The notes under the pieces were generated by a model. That model saw only the letters and a list, made by a program, of their open reading frames with translations. It was not told where the DNA came from and did no database searches. Below are positions 35,517 through 47,978 of a DNA stretch of 64,000 nucleotides, in pieces. The position numbers and the translations under genes were made by a program. The stretch is from Acholoe squamosa (lineage: Eukaryota > Annelida > Polychaeta > Phyllodocida > Polynoidae), in assembly GCA_949317995.1 (NCBI GenBank), contig OX439037.1, positions 55,586,080-55,650,079 on the forward strand, in the 5' to 3' direction. Each line of letters begins with the position of its first letter. Position 1 is the first letter of the stretch.

Positions 35517-38500
35517 GTAAGGATTGCTCTTTAATATTTCCTAATCAAATCTTGTTTTTGATAGGTAAAACACTAAACGTGCTGATAAAAATAAACTGCA
35601 CTTCAGTAGTAATGCTAATGAATATTTGCGCCAGCAGGAGAATAGGTTTATACCAATAAATATAAGGTTTGTATTTCATATGTATAAGGGGAATTAGAAT
35701 TACTAGGATGATATCCGTGCACAGGAGAATCTGAATGTACGAACCAAAGGTATGCATTATCGTAGTACATAGTTGGCAATGTACCTGGCCCGTAAGATTA
35801 CTACAATCTATCTATAAGGTAAGTAAGACTTATCATAAAGCTCGTAGCGTACCACATCATCCAGGCCAAGCATCATACAACCTTAGTCGGTGGCTCCTCC
35901 TACAAGAAGACTGAAGAACTACATTCACAGGCTAGGATGTTATGGCCAATGCCAGTTTTCAATTATAATTATTAAGAATAACCCTTCATTGTATACAATA
36001 TCCAGGGTATCGTGTTTACAGGCCAAGATATCTAGCTGATGGTCATAGGGCAGCGTTGGTAACTGACAACTGACCTTTCTCGTGCTGTCCCAGTAAAAGC
36101 TGATACAGCAAGGGTTTGGGTTCAATGGGATCACAGTAGGTGGCGCATGGGGCCGATACAGACATGGGAGACCTCCAGTGTGTGAAAGCTGAACTACTTC
36201 CACCTGTCTGCAGGCCTACTTCAGCCATTTTAACAGGTTATATGTTATCTGTTTACTTGATGACAATAATTCACATGGACGTACACACAGCCAACTGTAC
36301 TTGTGAGGCCATTTGTATTGAAATAGATGCTAAGGCCTCTGCCAGTCCAGTGATTTCAAGGTGCATAGTTCTCATATTGGGCACATAGCCTTTCACGACA
36401 GGACTCGCTGTATTTTCTGAGGGAGTGCACTTTAAGTTATTTCGAATGGTTGTTCAATGCTAATACATCGAAAATTGACATATGATATATCATCGAGTCA
36501 GTGTTGATTAATGATAATCGATGAATCTCTGACTGGTAGATTCGACTTCACTGAACCATTGTTTTTATAAGGTCATGATACATATGTCAATTGGACCAGC
36601 ATTCTGTTAGTGTTCTGTGTCCATTGCGTGTAAAAAAAAGAACAGGAAACAGAAGGAATTAACATTTGTGACTAATGGAACAATTTTTGCTAAACTTGAT
36701 GTCACTAGATCAATCATAACAACATATTATTATAGTATGAGGTGCCATAGGTGTCTGTACGTGTAACCTGCTTTTCAGACTTTACCATTGCAGTTGCGGT
36801 TAGGCAATGGCCATGGGCACTGGAGGGAAGTTGGGATAGGGGTTAAACATCTTAATGCAAGTTAGGTGAAACAGGATTAGACAGTCTGACCAGTAATGGT
36901 AAACGACGACGACAACTGTCAATGTCAATCTTACTTCAGCCTCCAGTGTCACCAGGCTCTATACCCTCTCACCACCAGCCTGCATCTACCACTGTCTACC
37001 CCTCCAACCGACTTACCCTTTAGGAGTGCAAGGTGCATTAATGTATTATGCCTATTAGTCCTCCCAGTGCATGGATGTCTCCCTGGTGAGTTACACGCCA
37101 GTGTCCCTGTCCACTTTATGGGGTAGTAACACACCTGAACGGTTAGCATGATGCACCCATGAAGCGTAGATTTGGCGGCACTGCATCGTTTCACCTTCAC
37201 AACCAAGAAACATGAATAATTATGGAGGAATCCTATGACCCTTAAAGGGCTCAACACCGAGCTGTGTTTGGACACTGCTCTTCACATCCACCAATTTCGT
37301 CTCCTGCACCCTGGGGAGGGAGATGGTTGGTTGGGGCAGCCCCAGACTAACGCCTGGAGCTTGCTCTACTCAAACACTTGAGGTCATGGAGCCGCTGGCT
37401 AGTTGAGTGGTGCTTGTTTGCTCGTGGCGGCAAGACAAGACAAGACCCCACTGCCCCCACCCACGCAGAAGTGGAAGACCCTTCATGAATGTCTCCCTCC
37501 TTGGGCAAGGAAACATAGTACGTCCTTCAACAGATTAAAAGGCATAGCCGATTTTCCTGCGAACTGTTACTTGAGTGTCCCATTTTAAGTTCCATTGTAA
37601 AAAGAAGAGTAAAGGATTGAATGAAACGGCGAGGGGCTGGTTAAGCCTTTGAGTGTTGCATTATGTTAGCAATACACTCACACAGGACCAACTCGTCAAC
37701 TCGGTATAATACTCCAATGTAGTGCTATTGGCGCATCAAGATGGTACAGATTATGGTAAGTATCATGCGTCCCTTAATAAAAGACCAGGCAGGAAGTAGA
37801 AAATACTCTGAAAATGGCCTACAAAAAGAGGAACCTCTGAGAGGATGGAGCATCTTATCACTGCATCATTAATTCATCATCACGACCAAGGATCTTTTGC
37901 ATTAATGTAGAGTATGTGATGGAGCCTGAATATGAATCAATCCTCACATTTGCTGTTCTTCATAGCTTCCCTAACTTCCACCGTTTTGCCCTACCACAAG
38001 AAAGTTCCTTATTCACACACCCTGCCCTTGAACAAGGATACTCCAATAACAGTTTTGTAGCTCGGGGCGATATTCGAATTACCCGGGAAAATCTTTTATT
38101 TATCAAACCATTCTCATTAGGTGAAAATGAGAAAAAAAAGAAGATAGTGGAAAGAGATTTTACCTTAATGTGATTCATTTCCCGATAACACAAGGGCCAT
38201 TCGATGCTGTAATCTGGAGTAATTCAGTTTTAAGCAGTTTAAATGAATTGCTGGATTTTTGTAGGAGGTGAGCGGCTCGGCTGTTTTATACTTCCAGGTG
38301 ATTCAGAACACTTTTGAAGGCGTTTAAAAGGGGAACCGCAGTGTGAAGGGCATCAATCTTATCAAGAACACATCTATGAAATCACATCTATTTCCCACAC
38401 TGTTCTCCTTCTAAATCGTTTTGTCTTGTGTATGGGTGTGTGATGCCTTGGGGGATATAATAATTGTGTACCCCATGAGTGGACAAAACAGCTTTAAGGG

Positions 38501-39597
38501 ACCATGAGTGTGGAAAATCCGTGATACCTAGGTTTTGTATATAAAGCCAGGGGTTATATGCGAGATCAATATGTTGAATTTGCACATTCATGTTGGAGGA
38601 ATCTACACCGAGGGTTAGTGCTGAAATCATGATGTCCAAAATACATGGTGAGCAGCTGTTCATATATATGTCCCTCAGACAACCAGAGGAGACGCCTACA
38701 AGATGTTATGGCAGCCTCTCAGCCCCACACCGCCCTTGTCGGGGGTACAGTGCAGTATTAGACCACATGAAATGCTGCAGTGGGCGCACTGTTAAATGAA
38801 TAAATGGGTCCCGGAAGACCGGCTCTAATTTTCCTTTTTGTCGCCGGCGCGGCGTTTGGGAGCACTGGGTGCGGGTGCGTGTCGTGCACGAACAGTTCCT
38901 CATTTGTCAGCCAACCCCGACCTACACTTGGTGAGGAAACAACGGACGAATTGAAAAAAAAAGTAAATTGAAAAAAGTAAACATCTACCATTGCTCCCAG
39001 CGGAAGTTGTCAACTGGCTGCTTCCGGTTCCGATGGGATTGATCTCAGCACCCCCTAGTGGATCGATGTTATTACCATGGTTACCACAGCTGGGGGCGTC
39101 AAACGCTCAAAGTATTGGTTCTGATCTTTTGGAAAATGTTTTTGCTGATTGTCATTCAGAAAGACCATTTTCACTGCATATTGCTCTTCTAGTTGCACTT
39201 CCATCGAGGGCTCAGCTAGCTACAGTGTTGTTTTGTCCAGGAAAGTTGGAATACCAACTCTAACTCTGTATACCAGAGACTGTCTAGATAATCCTACTCA
39301 TACATTTCGTCTGCCTGTTTCAGCATAATTCATCATAATTTATCATGATTACTACCGTCTGCATTAAAAAAGTCGTCAATCTTATTGCTTGACAGGTTTG
39401 ACACCAGAGCGCAATGGAAGACCGCTTTCACGCAATAAGACAATTAGTTGTTGTGTTGGCGCTTTAACCATTTAGTACCAGCAGAGCCCAGCATAATAAT
39501 AATGCAGAACCAAATAAGACTAGCGCTGTACCATAACCCAGCCCTAAAGAGGCAGTACACTCCTTGAAGGTTGCTACCAATGCAGACCATGCAACCC

Positions 39598-39865
39598 ATT
39601 AATTCACCAGCTCTGGAGGTTATTCCTTAACATACTATGACTGCATCCTCCAGGTCGTACTTAAATTGATACAGAAAAATCACTGTCAATTACAGTTGTA
39701 GGAATGGCATACCAGTTCACTAGCTCTGGAGGCCATTTCTGAACATATCGCGACACACCCTTAGGACGCACTAGGATGACTATAGGAAAAGCCCTTGCAT
39801 TTGCAGTCATCGGGTTGTTTGCGATAGTGCTACCTCCAGAAATAACCTTCTGTGAGGGAGTGGTG
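39598..39865. repeat. Dispersed repeat with inverted TCTGGAGGT/ACCTCCAGA ends
   Basis: It begins CAGCTCTGGAGGTTATTCCT and ends CTACCTCCAGAAATAACCTT, which are inverted relative to each other. A second internal CTAGCTCTGGAGGCCATTTC lies at 39720. The same vocabulary appears at 20485-20600. It may be a compound of two nested copies. Class unknown. Confidence 0.5.
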
Positions 39866-40100
39866 TTGTGACAGATAGACTACTATAGGCTTTGGGAACT
39901 GTGTGGTTTAGCTTAGAGTGGTAGGAGCAGGTGAGAATTGTTATGTTGTCAGCGGCTTTCTCTCAGTCCATATAAACCATTTGAGGGTTGTATAGTTCGT
40001 CTTCATGACGCATGAATCAGGCTCGTGAATTGTGCCAAATTTACAGCATTCAGACACAGTCGGCATTGCACAGTATAACATTGCTGGCGGGTAAACTGAC

Positions 40101-40851
40101 CAGGAGCTTAATTCAAAACATCCTGGGATCACAACCCCAGCGATCTTAGGAATAAATCAGCCTTATCCTATTAAGCGATCTTAAGAGTTGACTGGGTTCA
40201 CATATCCTAGCCAGTACTAAGATTGCATCAATCTTAGCCTCAGCCCTCCTACACTATTCCAAGAAGAACTGACTAGGCACAGGGGTAAGAGTCCCAAAAT
40301 AAAGGAATAGCTGTGGAGTCACTCTTCTTCACAAGAGTGCTTATACCATCGTTCCCCGCCCCCATATGGGCTAACAAATGAGCACAGGGTGCAGTTGACC
40401 CCCGTACAGTATTCAAGAGTTGTTCCCATGAATGTATGATTTATGCCTGCCTATTAGAAGCATTGTGCCCTCCCCCCAGGTCAAAGAGAGAGAAGGGAAG
40501 AATTACCTTACAGTGCACTTAACGCATGAGTAGCCCTAAGAGCCCTCAGGGACACTCAGCAAACGTCCTCCCTCCCCTCTTTATGTATGCAGCAGGCTAT
40601 TCACTCTTTCGATCAGGAGTGTTCCCTGTAAGTGCTCTTGTACTCAGGTGAAACCACTATGCATTTCTTTCACTAAGATCGCAGTGATCTTATTGGTGGA
40701 AATGGAATAGTGAAGTGATCCCAGGACTAGCTATTCTGGACAGGCCTGCAACCACTGCATTACATAGGGTAGACCAGCCAGGTCTTATGATATGTGCATA
40801 CACTAAGATCGCTGGGGTTGGGATCCCAGGATGTTTTGAATTAAGCTCCTG
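40101..40851. mobile_element. Inverted-repeat element with 49-bp ends (751 bp)
   Basis: Bases 40101-40149 (starting CAGGAGCTTAATTCAAAACA) and 40803-40851 are inverted repeats identical at 48 of 49 positions. The interior has further copies of AAGATCGCAGTGATCTTA-type words. Target duplication is unclear (GAC on the left, CAC on the right). No transposase frame. The near-perfect ends suggest recent mobility or constraint on the ends. A solo end lies at 34005. Confidence 0.8.
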
Positions 40852-42674
40852 CACTGCATTGGTGCACCCTGACAACCAAGGAGCATGAGCTCTGGGCCAG
40901 GTAGAATGTGTTAAGATGTTCAAAGCCTGCATTTTTAACTGTCATATTCATGACTGATGAGGTAAGTTTTTCGATTAAGTCAAATCGTTTGTTTGAAGGT
41001 CAATAGAGAATCACTATTTAGCATTTTATGATAATGACTCATTGCTCGTGTAAGAAAACTTCATGAGCTTCTACAGTTTATCAAGGTCATAATTAAGGTC
41101 GTAATCCCTACTTGGCCAGTAGGTGCATTAACTACAGAGCAGTTGTATCAAAGGTAAGTTAGCATGACAACTGAAAAGGGGAGATGGAACCCAGGAATCA
41201 CATGGTAAGGGAGTGCATTTTTTAAAGGTCCAGGCATTAGATAACTACATGATAAAATGGGGGTATATATTAAACTATCACTATTTGATAATGCATTGCA
41301 TAAGAAATGACTTGGGTGCAGTAATTTCTTGGTTTATTTCAGTGTTAGCCTAGCATTAGTTAGACAATAATTTCAATGTGTTCTTCTTTTGTGTGGCAAG
41401 TTTTGTATGACAATGTTTCTCCCCGATTTTACCCCAGAATGAAAGCATCTATGGCGAATTAAATGTACCCCATTGGTTGCACACAAATGTAAAGAGCTAA
41501 AATGTATTATTTTATAACATGAATATAGATACCAGTGTACAGCTCGCCCTGCTGGCGAATAGCCAATAAAAAATCCAACAGCCCATATTATTTTCTAGCT
41601 GGCATCTGCTAACGGGCATCCCTCTTTCAAAGATAACAAAAAGAAACAAAGGACGCTAGATATATAAATCATTTGAAAGCAGAATGCTGGTCTCCTGCGT
41701 TGAAAAAGGGACCGCAGAAAAGATTGAGGTTTACTGAGATGACGTCCTTTTGTGAAATATTTGATAAAAACACCATTTTTCAGGCAACAAGAACAACTTA
41801 AACTTTAAGGGTAAACATGGACTCAGCAGTTGTTGCCCAGGTACACAATTAATATACACTGCAATGAAGCACAACTGTATAAAAAACACATGTGTATATA
41901 ACTATTCAACCTACTGACTGCTTCCTTTAATGATACAAACGAAAACAAACCTGCCAGGCCTTACTTAACAAGTAGTGTAGCTTGTTGTTGGCAGCACTAA
42001 CAATCAGCCATATAGCTTCATTGACTTTGCCAATGTCACGATTCCATGATTGCTGCACTGACTGACTCTTGCACAGATTATTTATAAATCTGAAAGTTTG
42101 TGCCTTCCCTCCTGTTCTTCGTTAGCTGTGAATGTGTCTGTGTCGTATGCATTGTGTTATTAGCGGCACCACCCTTTCCACTGCGTGCAGATATCATGGA
42201 GATCGCTTCACATTAACTAATATAAAGAACAGACTCACCTTCAGACATGCCTACATGGACCATATAGACTGTTCTTTTTTCTCTCAGAATTGATGGGAGT
42301 TATTCATCTTTTTCCCTTCCCCTTTTTGACAGAACTACACGGACACCCTACGTGTGGTGTGTATGAACTGAAATTCCAGTCTCTATTTCCAGTTGTACAC
42401 CCCTCTCCATCAGTAACATTGGTTTTTTGCCTAGTGCTAAAGCGTTGTCATTAACTAATTGGCAATGTGTATCATATTTAACCATACCACGCAGCATCCA
42501 TGTTTGCATCCTGTCTATCTGAGTCCTTATAGGCCTGTTGTTCTCTGGTGGTACGCATTTTTTGCCCCATCCCATACTAACTTGTACTCTATTTCTCGGC
42601 TGGAGGCGATTTCATTCTTTTAGTATACGGAAAGCATGTTGCAATCAAATAGAAGTAATTCAGAGTGTTGATAT

Positions 42675-42780
42675 TGTCCTAACATCGAGAGTCCACTTGG
42701 CCTCTATCAAAGCAATTTACATAGGAAATGTATGGCTCATTCGCCGCCGAAAAGCCAAGTGGACTATGGGTCTTAGGACA
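42675..42780. mobile_element. Miniature inverted-repeat element (106 bp)
   Basis: The ends TGTCCTAA and TTAGGACA are inverted, and the inner AGTCCACTTGGC and GCCAAGTGGACT form a second matched pair. The 92-bp core (42682-42773) recurs twice, as the two arms of the hairpin at 42967-43151. No target duplication was recognised. Confidence 0.7.
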
Positions 42781-42966
42781 TGAGATTATATCGGCATTAG
42801 ACAATAGAAAACAGAAGGAGTGGTTCTTGACCTATGACTAAACCATAAACCAATGTGGTTGTGACTGAGGTGACTTCAAATTGACTATATTTGCAACAGC
42901 ACTAATAACCCATATACAGCTTACGACGAGGAGCCTTGCCACCTTGCAGTACCCACAATCTACTTA

Positions 42967-43151
42967 AGACCCATAGTCCACTTGTCTTTTCGGTGGCGAA
43001 TGAGCCATACATTTCCTATGTAAATTCCTACGATAGAGGCCAAGTGGACTCTCGATGTAACATCGAGAGTCCACTTGGCCTCTATCGCAGCAATTTACAT
43101 AGGAAATGTATGGCTCATTCGCCGGCGAAAAGCCAAGTGGACTATGGGTCT
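42967..43151. repeat. Long near-perfect hairpin, 92-bp arms and 1-base centre
   Basis: Two copies of the 92-bp unit of the 42675 element lie head to head around base 43059, with equal arm lengths and only a few mismatches. Each arm carries CATTTCCTATGTAAATT or its complement and the AGTCCACTT end. A transcript would fold into a dsRNA stem of about 92 bp with essentially no loop, and the DNA could extrude a cruciform. It probably arose from a head-to-head double insertion or inverted duplication. Confidence 0.9.
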
Positions 43152-44249
43152 AATAGAGAAGGATTTACATGAGTAGTTCATGAAAAGCATAATCATGTTG
43201 TGGTAATTGCTAATCTGAAAAATACTGCATGACTTGCATATATAATGGATTGATGTGCCGAGAAATCACACCAAGATTCCATACCACAAAATAGTCACGC
43301 CGAGCAGACTGTTACAGACTGTTACAATACTTAACTTTGTGCAGAGATATAAATGTTCTTTCAGTGGAATGTGGGTACTGAGATTCTTGGATTTCTAGCG
43401 GGTGTAAATTACCCCTGGTTCTGAATAACGTGGTACTGAAAATCGACTTCCCGGGTGATGTATTTACAATACACATGTGATGGAACCCCTTATAATCATA
43501 AACAATCAATAGATAGTATATTTTAAGTGAACTCTACTGTATAATGGATTAGGTTGTCAGTCTTCTGTGTGCTATACCAGCAATAAATAGTTCACCCTTC
43601 ACATTACCTTACCCATGAGGTGCTAGAGATCTGCTTTGGCACATTTGCAGTTTCTGTATACGTCTTTGCTATTATGTCACCCTCGATTCCTCGCATGAGT
43701 AATGCTTTTTAATAGAACAAAAAGGCACACACGTTGTCTGCTGCACTCAAGTAATTTCAGATGTGTCACCCACGAAATTGTATTAAATTTGTATTCCAAG
43801 TTTCGTGAGGGGGGATTACTAAGAGCAGCACGGTTGCTGTTCCTATTATGAATAATTAAATCTGATTTCAAGCTCATCTGTTTTGAAATTAACGATGCTG
43901 ATTCTGCACCGAGCTACCAATAAATAGCACCTCTATATACAGATATGTACCCAGTAAATTGTGTTTAAGACCAACGGAATATTTCTACTAAGTTTATTTG
44001 TACTTTTAAAAATGAAGAAACCGTTTCAATTCTCACCTTGATGACAACAAATGGGTCCACTTAGTAGTAAATAAAATAATCACCCATCTGCTTCTGGTAA
44101 TGAAGTAATTTCATGAACTTGGAAAGAGATAACTTTAGTAAGATCACCATAGGAAAGGTTTCCTTGCTCTTCTACTGGACTGCCTTTCCACTACTGTATG
44201 TTGACCACTGGCATGTTGTATGAGTTGTGGCTGCACTGTTATGTTCTAG

Positions 44250-44321
44250 GTCCCAACACTCATAGTCCTGGCGATAGTCCGGGGGACTTTGGGCCAACAG
44301 CCCCTACAACAAAGCGAATAA
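44250..44321 (+). CDS. Candidate short linker exon, Pro/Thr/Gly/Ser-rich
   Basis: This 72-bp candidate exon lies between a TGTTCTAG acceptor and a strong donor (AATAA then GTAAGT). It is phase 1 at both ends. Joined to the exon ending at 35516 it gives an uninterrupted frame: a glycine at the junction, then a segment rich in Pro, Thr, Ser, Gly and Asp (THSPGDSPGDFGPTAPTTKR). This is plausible as an O-glycosylated extracellular linker after a CUB domain. Against it: it is short, the polypyrimidine tract is only moderate, and composition alone cannot prove coding. It was selected because phase, splice sites and composition all agree. Confidence 0.5.
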   Translation, partial: VPTLIVLAIVRGTLGQQPLQQSE

Positions 44322-46634
44322 GTAAGTTTGCTTACACTCATTCCACTTGCTATCTTTATTCATTCTTTGATATGATCATATCCAGTGGTTTCCCACACAA
44401 TTCCTCTGATTTATGTGCAAATTCCAGGTGGTTTTCAAAATACCTAGCTAATCCATTTCCATGGGGTGAGGTTAAGACTGAAACATTTAATGACATACTG
44501 GACAGAAAGTGATAAACTATTGACATGACAGTCAACTGTAGATATGTCACAGTCTTGTCCTTGCATGTTATTAGGAGTCTGCTCTTCATTTCAATATGGC
44601 CTTTTTAATTTCCTCAGACTGTGTTTTAGTTTAGGGCCATCCCAACCAATCAATCCCATGTGATACCCTGCCCTGTCTTTCCTTAACTTTGTTCCGAACC
44701 CGTCTTCCCATCCAATTACTGTTCAAACTCGAGTTAATTACACATCCTGGCCTGCAGTACTCCCAATTCCTACCTCACATCCACACTTTAATCCCGTTCA
44801 ACCTCTTCTCAGTGTCGCCCCCTAGTGTAATAACAGCGAATCATTAGTTCCCTGTCTCTCCGCCCCGTGGCACGGTGGGTGGCGCAGCTGTCAGCTGATG
44901 GGAGGGCCCAATCAATATGAGCTCAGGCACAGAGCACCTCTGAGTAGCTCCCAGTACATGCCTGCCCTCTGATGGCGACGAGCTGAGGCTAACACAGTGA
45001 GCCTCCCTCTTTCCCCATCCCCTGAAACCTCCTAATGTCATACATCGACTGGGTCCCCTACCAAAGATCACTGTGCAAGGTCCCTTCCCTGCTTTAACAA
45101 CCCCCACCCCCTGCCAACGGCTCTGGTCGCTGCTGGCCACCATCCTATTAGAAGCACCCCCTCCAGGCCCTTAATTGCACACAAACACGATTATAAAGCC
45201 CCGTGGCAGGCAAACTTCTGCAGTCGACCGACCACTGATGAAAAGGGCAGGGATGAAAACATCTCAGGGCACTTTACTCCCTGCCCATGGTAGCCGCGTC
45301 TTAAATCTTTAAGGGCCAGATAGTGAGTTAATGTTCGATACCCATTGCTTTCATGATGCATTTGCAAATGCAGCCCCGGCGAGTTACTCTCCAGTGCTGC
45401 ATCCATGTACTATACCAAACCTATGTTGGGTTGATACATTCAAAGGGTACCTATCTGATGCAGCAGTGGCATGTAACTGCAGGCCGGAGGTCTCCTTGTC
45501 GGGGCTGCATTGGCGTTCCATGGCAGCATTGAAGACGTTGTGTTTCTTCAATAGTTAATGCCCTACCCTTTCCCAGCATTTGTACCCTCCAACTACTTAG
45601 ACCAAGGTCGATCGTTCATGTTGTAAGCCATAAATAGGTAGACTGCTTTATAATTTTGATATTTTTCTATACTAATATTTACCTTAACCACGTTTGTCTC
45701 GTAGTCTGTGCTTGTACTTTTCTCGGCATGTTTTGAGCCCAGGCTGATGATTTATATCCACTCCCCTTGGCACCAATCGCTGTTCTAAGACGTAGTGGCC
45801 CACTGTAAATCAACCTCCTCATAAAACATTCGACATAGAACAAAAAGTCCAATTACTGTTCCTTGCACACGAGCCCACAACATACACAAAAGAGAATAAA
45901 TCATTACTGGCTGATCCGCCTCAAGGCCAACTCAACCCAAAATCACCTAATTATGATCATATCTCTGATTGATGAATAACTCTTGTATTATGTTCTCTAT
46001 TTTCTCTGTATTCTTATGATATTTTGCAAACGCTGGTATAATTCTCCTTCCAGCTTTCACTCTCTCTGATAACAAACAATGATGCTATAAGGCCAATTCA
46101 GTAATATAGAATATGAGACACTGTAAGATTGAGTAAGCCCATAATTAGAAATCATTCTGATTAGGAATTGATTCGTTTGTCGATGTGTTTCGTTATTTAA
46201 AGTAGAATCTTTCATATAAAGGGAAGTTTGGGATGTTGCATAAACCTTTAGAGTCCACAAAGAAATAAGCAAAAGCGAGTCTGTAACCATCTCTAATAAA
46301 GAAAAAAAAATAGATATGAAATAAGCCTGGGTTAACAGCAGGTCTTGATTCAACTGTATTAACTAAACATTCCTTACACAATGAGAGATTCTACTCCGAT
46401 ATGTGTTTTGATAATGCATTGATCTAGGTCCGTCAAGATACTGCCTGCTGGCGACAGATGGGAAGTGACATAAAGATCAAAGTATTCATTGTAATTAAGA
46501 TGTGCATGCCCTTGATATCTTGAAAAGAAAATGCATCAGAGTTTACACCATGTTTCTTTAGCTGGTCCATCAATAATACTGGTGCAGTCTTATAAATGTC
46601 TTTGAGGTGGGTTCAATCAAACTGAATATCTTAG
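44322..46634. other. 2.3-kb phase-1 intron between candidate linker exons
   Basis: No repeat family or other exon was recognised. C/T-rich DNA with several open frames lies at 44700-45150. Confidence 0.4.
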
Positions 46635-46715
46635 TCGGTGGACTGTTTAAAAATGCAAATACAAGATGTCAGCATCATAAGAAGTACCGGATTCTTCCAA
46701 AAAAACGAAGACAAG
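46635..46715 (+). CDS. Candidate short exon with polybasic end
   Basis: This 81-bp candidate exon lies between an ATCTTAG acceptor and an excellent donor (ACAAG then GTAAGTCAG). It is again phase 1 at both ends. The previous exon's final A plus TC gives Ile, and the frame then runs through GGLFKNANTRCQHHKKYR to PKKRRQ. The Lys-Lys-Arg-Arg stretch fits the R/K-X-K/R-R pattern of furin-type convertases, so a cleavable linker is conceivable. The lone Cys is unusual for a linker. The acceptor has a poor pyrimidine tract, which is the main doubt. No following exon was recognised to confirm it. Confidence 0.42.
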
Positions 46716-47978
46716 GTAAGTCAGTACTTTCAAATGTAATTTTCTTTACAGGTATTGAAATGATAACACAACATGGCATTCATAGCAGAACCCTTTTATG
46801 GACAAGGCCTAATAGACTTATCTTAACAGCATACCGTCGAGAGACGATCAAGTATTTTTTTTCCTTTATGAACATGACATTTATGCTGTATGCCAATGGT
46901 TATGCTATGTTTTCTTCAACAATGTTGCCAAAGACAAACTGATGGCAGATATACCACAGAGAGAATGGTCTGCACAGGGCATGGTCGTACCATAACTTGA
47001 ATAGAACATATTAAGCAGCCGTGCAGGGAAGATGACCCATACCCCATCCAATCCTATTGTTAAGTTTATTCCTATGCATACGTGCCATCAACCATTAACC
47101 CTTCCTCCCTTCCCCAACAGAGTATGGGTAATCGTGGGGGGGGTCTAGCTTTTAATGATCTATAGGCCTAGACCTTGTTCTCCTAGTCTAGCTTGATAAT
47201 TTGCGATCATGGGAGTTGTGTGGGGTTTGTTTTGCCTTTTTGTTTCAAAAACACAATCAAAGTATTTAAGCTAAATCTCACTATGAGCTATTTAAGCTCA
47301 TGTGGTGGGCAAAATATTAAAGCTCCGTTTAAGGAATTTAACTTCAGAAAATGATTTAGAACATGTATTTTTCTGGAAGAAATTATACCTGGAACTGTAG
47401 GGTATTTTTATAGTAGTACGGAGACTATCCAATTCTTGATAAGTGCTCACGTGCTATCCTAGGGGGTAATGTATAAATTCAGACGAATCGTTCACAGGTG
47501 GCGGCATAGGTACCTGGGAGCAGTATTGCTTGTGCGTCCGGTGAAATGCTTGCCAGGAGCAACACAATAATGAGCCTTCGCTCCGCTAGACGGCACGTCA
47601 GTTCTCGTAGACACACGACATATCTCACGAGACTTGTGACGACTGCTACTGCCATGGCTGACATGACAGTGCATTCCTGCCTCCTGACTGTGGCATTACT
47701 TCCTTTCCTTTCCCCACCCCATAATCGTGTATTCGCTACTCATTCCTTCTTGTTCAAGTCACTCTTTATAGCCATTCTTGTTATTTTAGACTTGAACAAT
47801 TAGAATGTTATGTGAAGAATTAATAGACAAATCTATTAGGGATTCAGTTGCCTTGTACATCTCTTAGGTGGCGGGGGGGGGTCCGACTTGAGCTGGTCCA
47901 TCCTGGAAGGTCATGATTCGATCTAACTTCACTAGGGTCTTTATTGATTTTGTTCAACATAATATAACCTCCGACCTA

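Larger units (their letters stand above)
35517..44249. other. 8.7-kb phase-1 intron after the CUB domain
   Basis: This is intron sequence if the 44250 exon is real. Apart from the repeats listed at 39.6, 40.1, 42.7 and 43.0 kb, I see nothing specific in 35520-39590, 40860-42670 and 43160-44240. An ACCATGGT palindrome at 39072-39085 loosely resembles an RFX site but has only one good half. Confidence 0.6.

Noticed and set aside
35246..35659. 137-codon frame starting at an ATG before the second CUB exon
   Set aside because: The ATG lies in the acceptor region and the frame runs past a GTAAGG donor; the exon bounds are 35266-35516.
36440..36560. Possible inverted repeat around TCATCGAGTCAG and GAATCTCTGACTGG
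   Set aside because: Matches are short and irregular; below what I would call an element.
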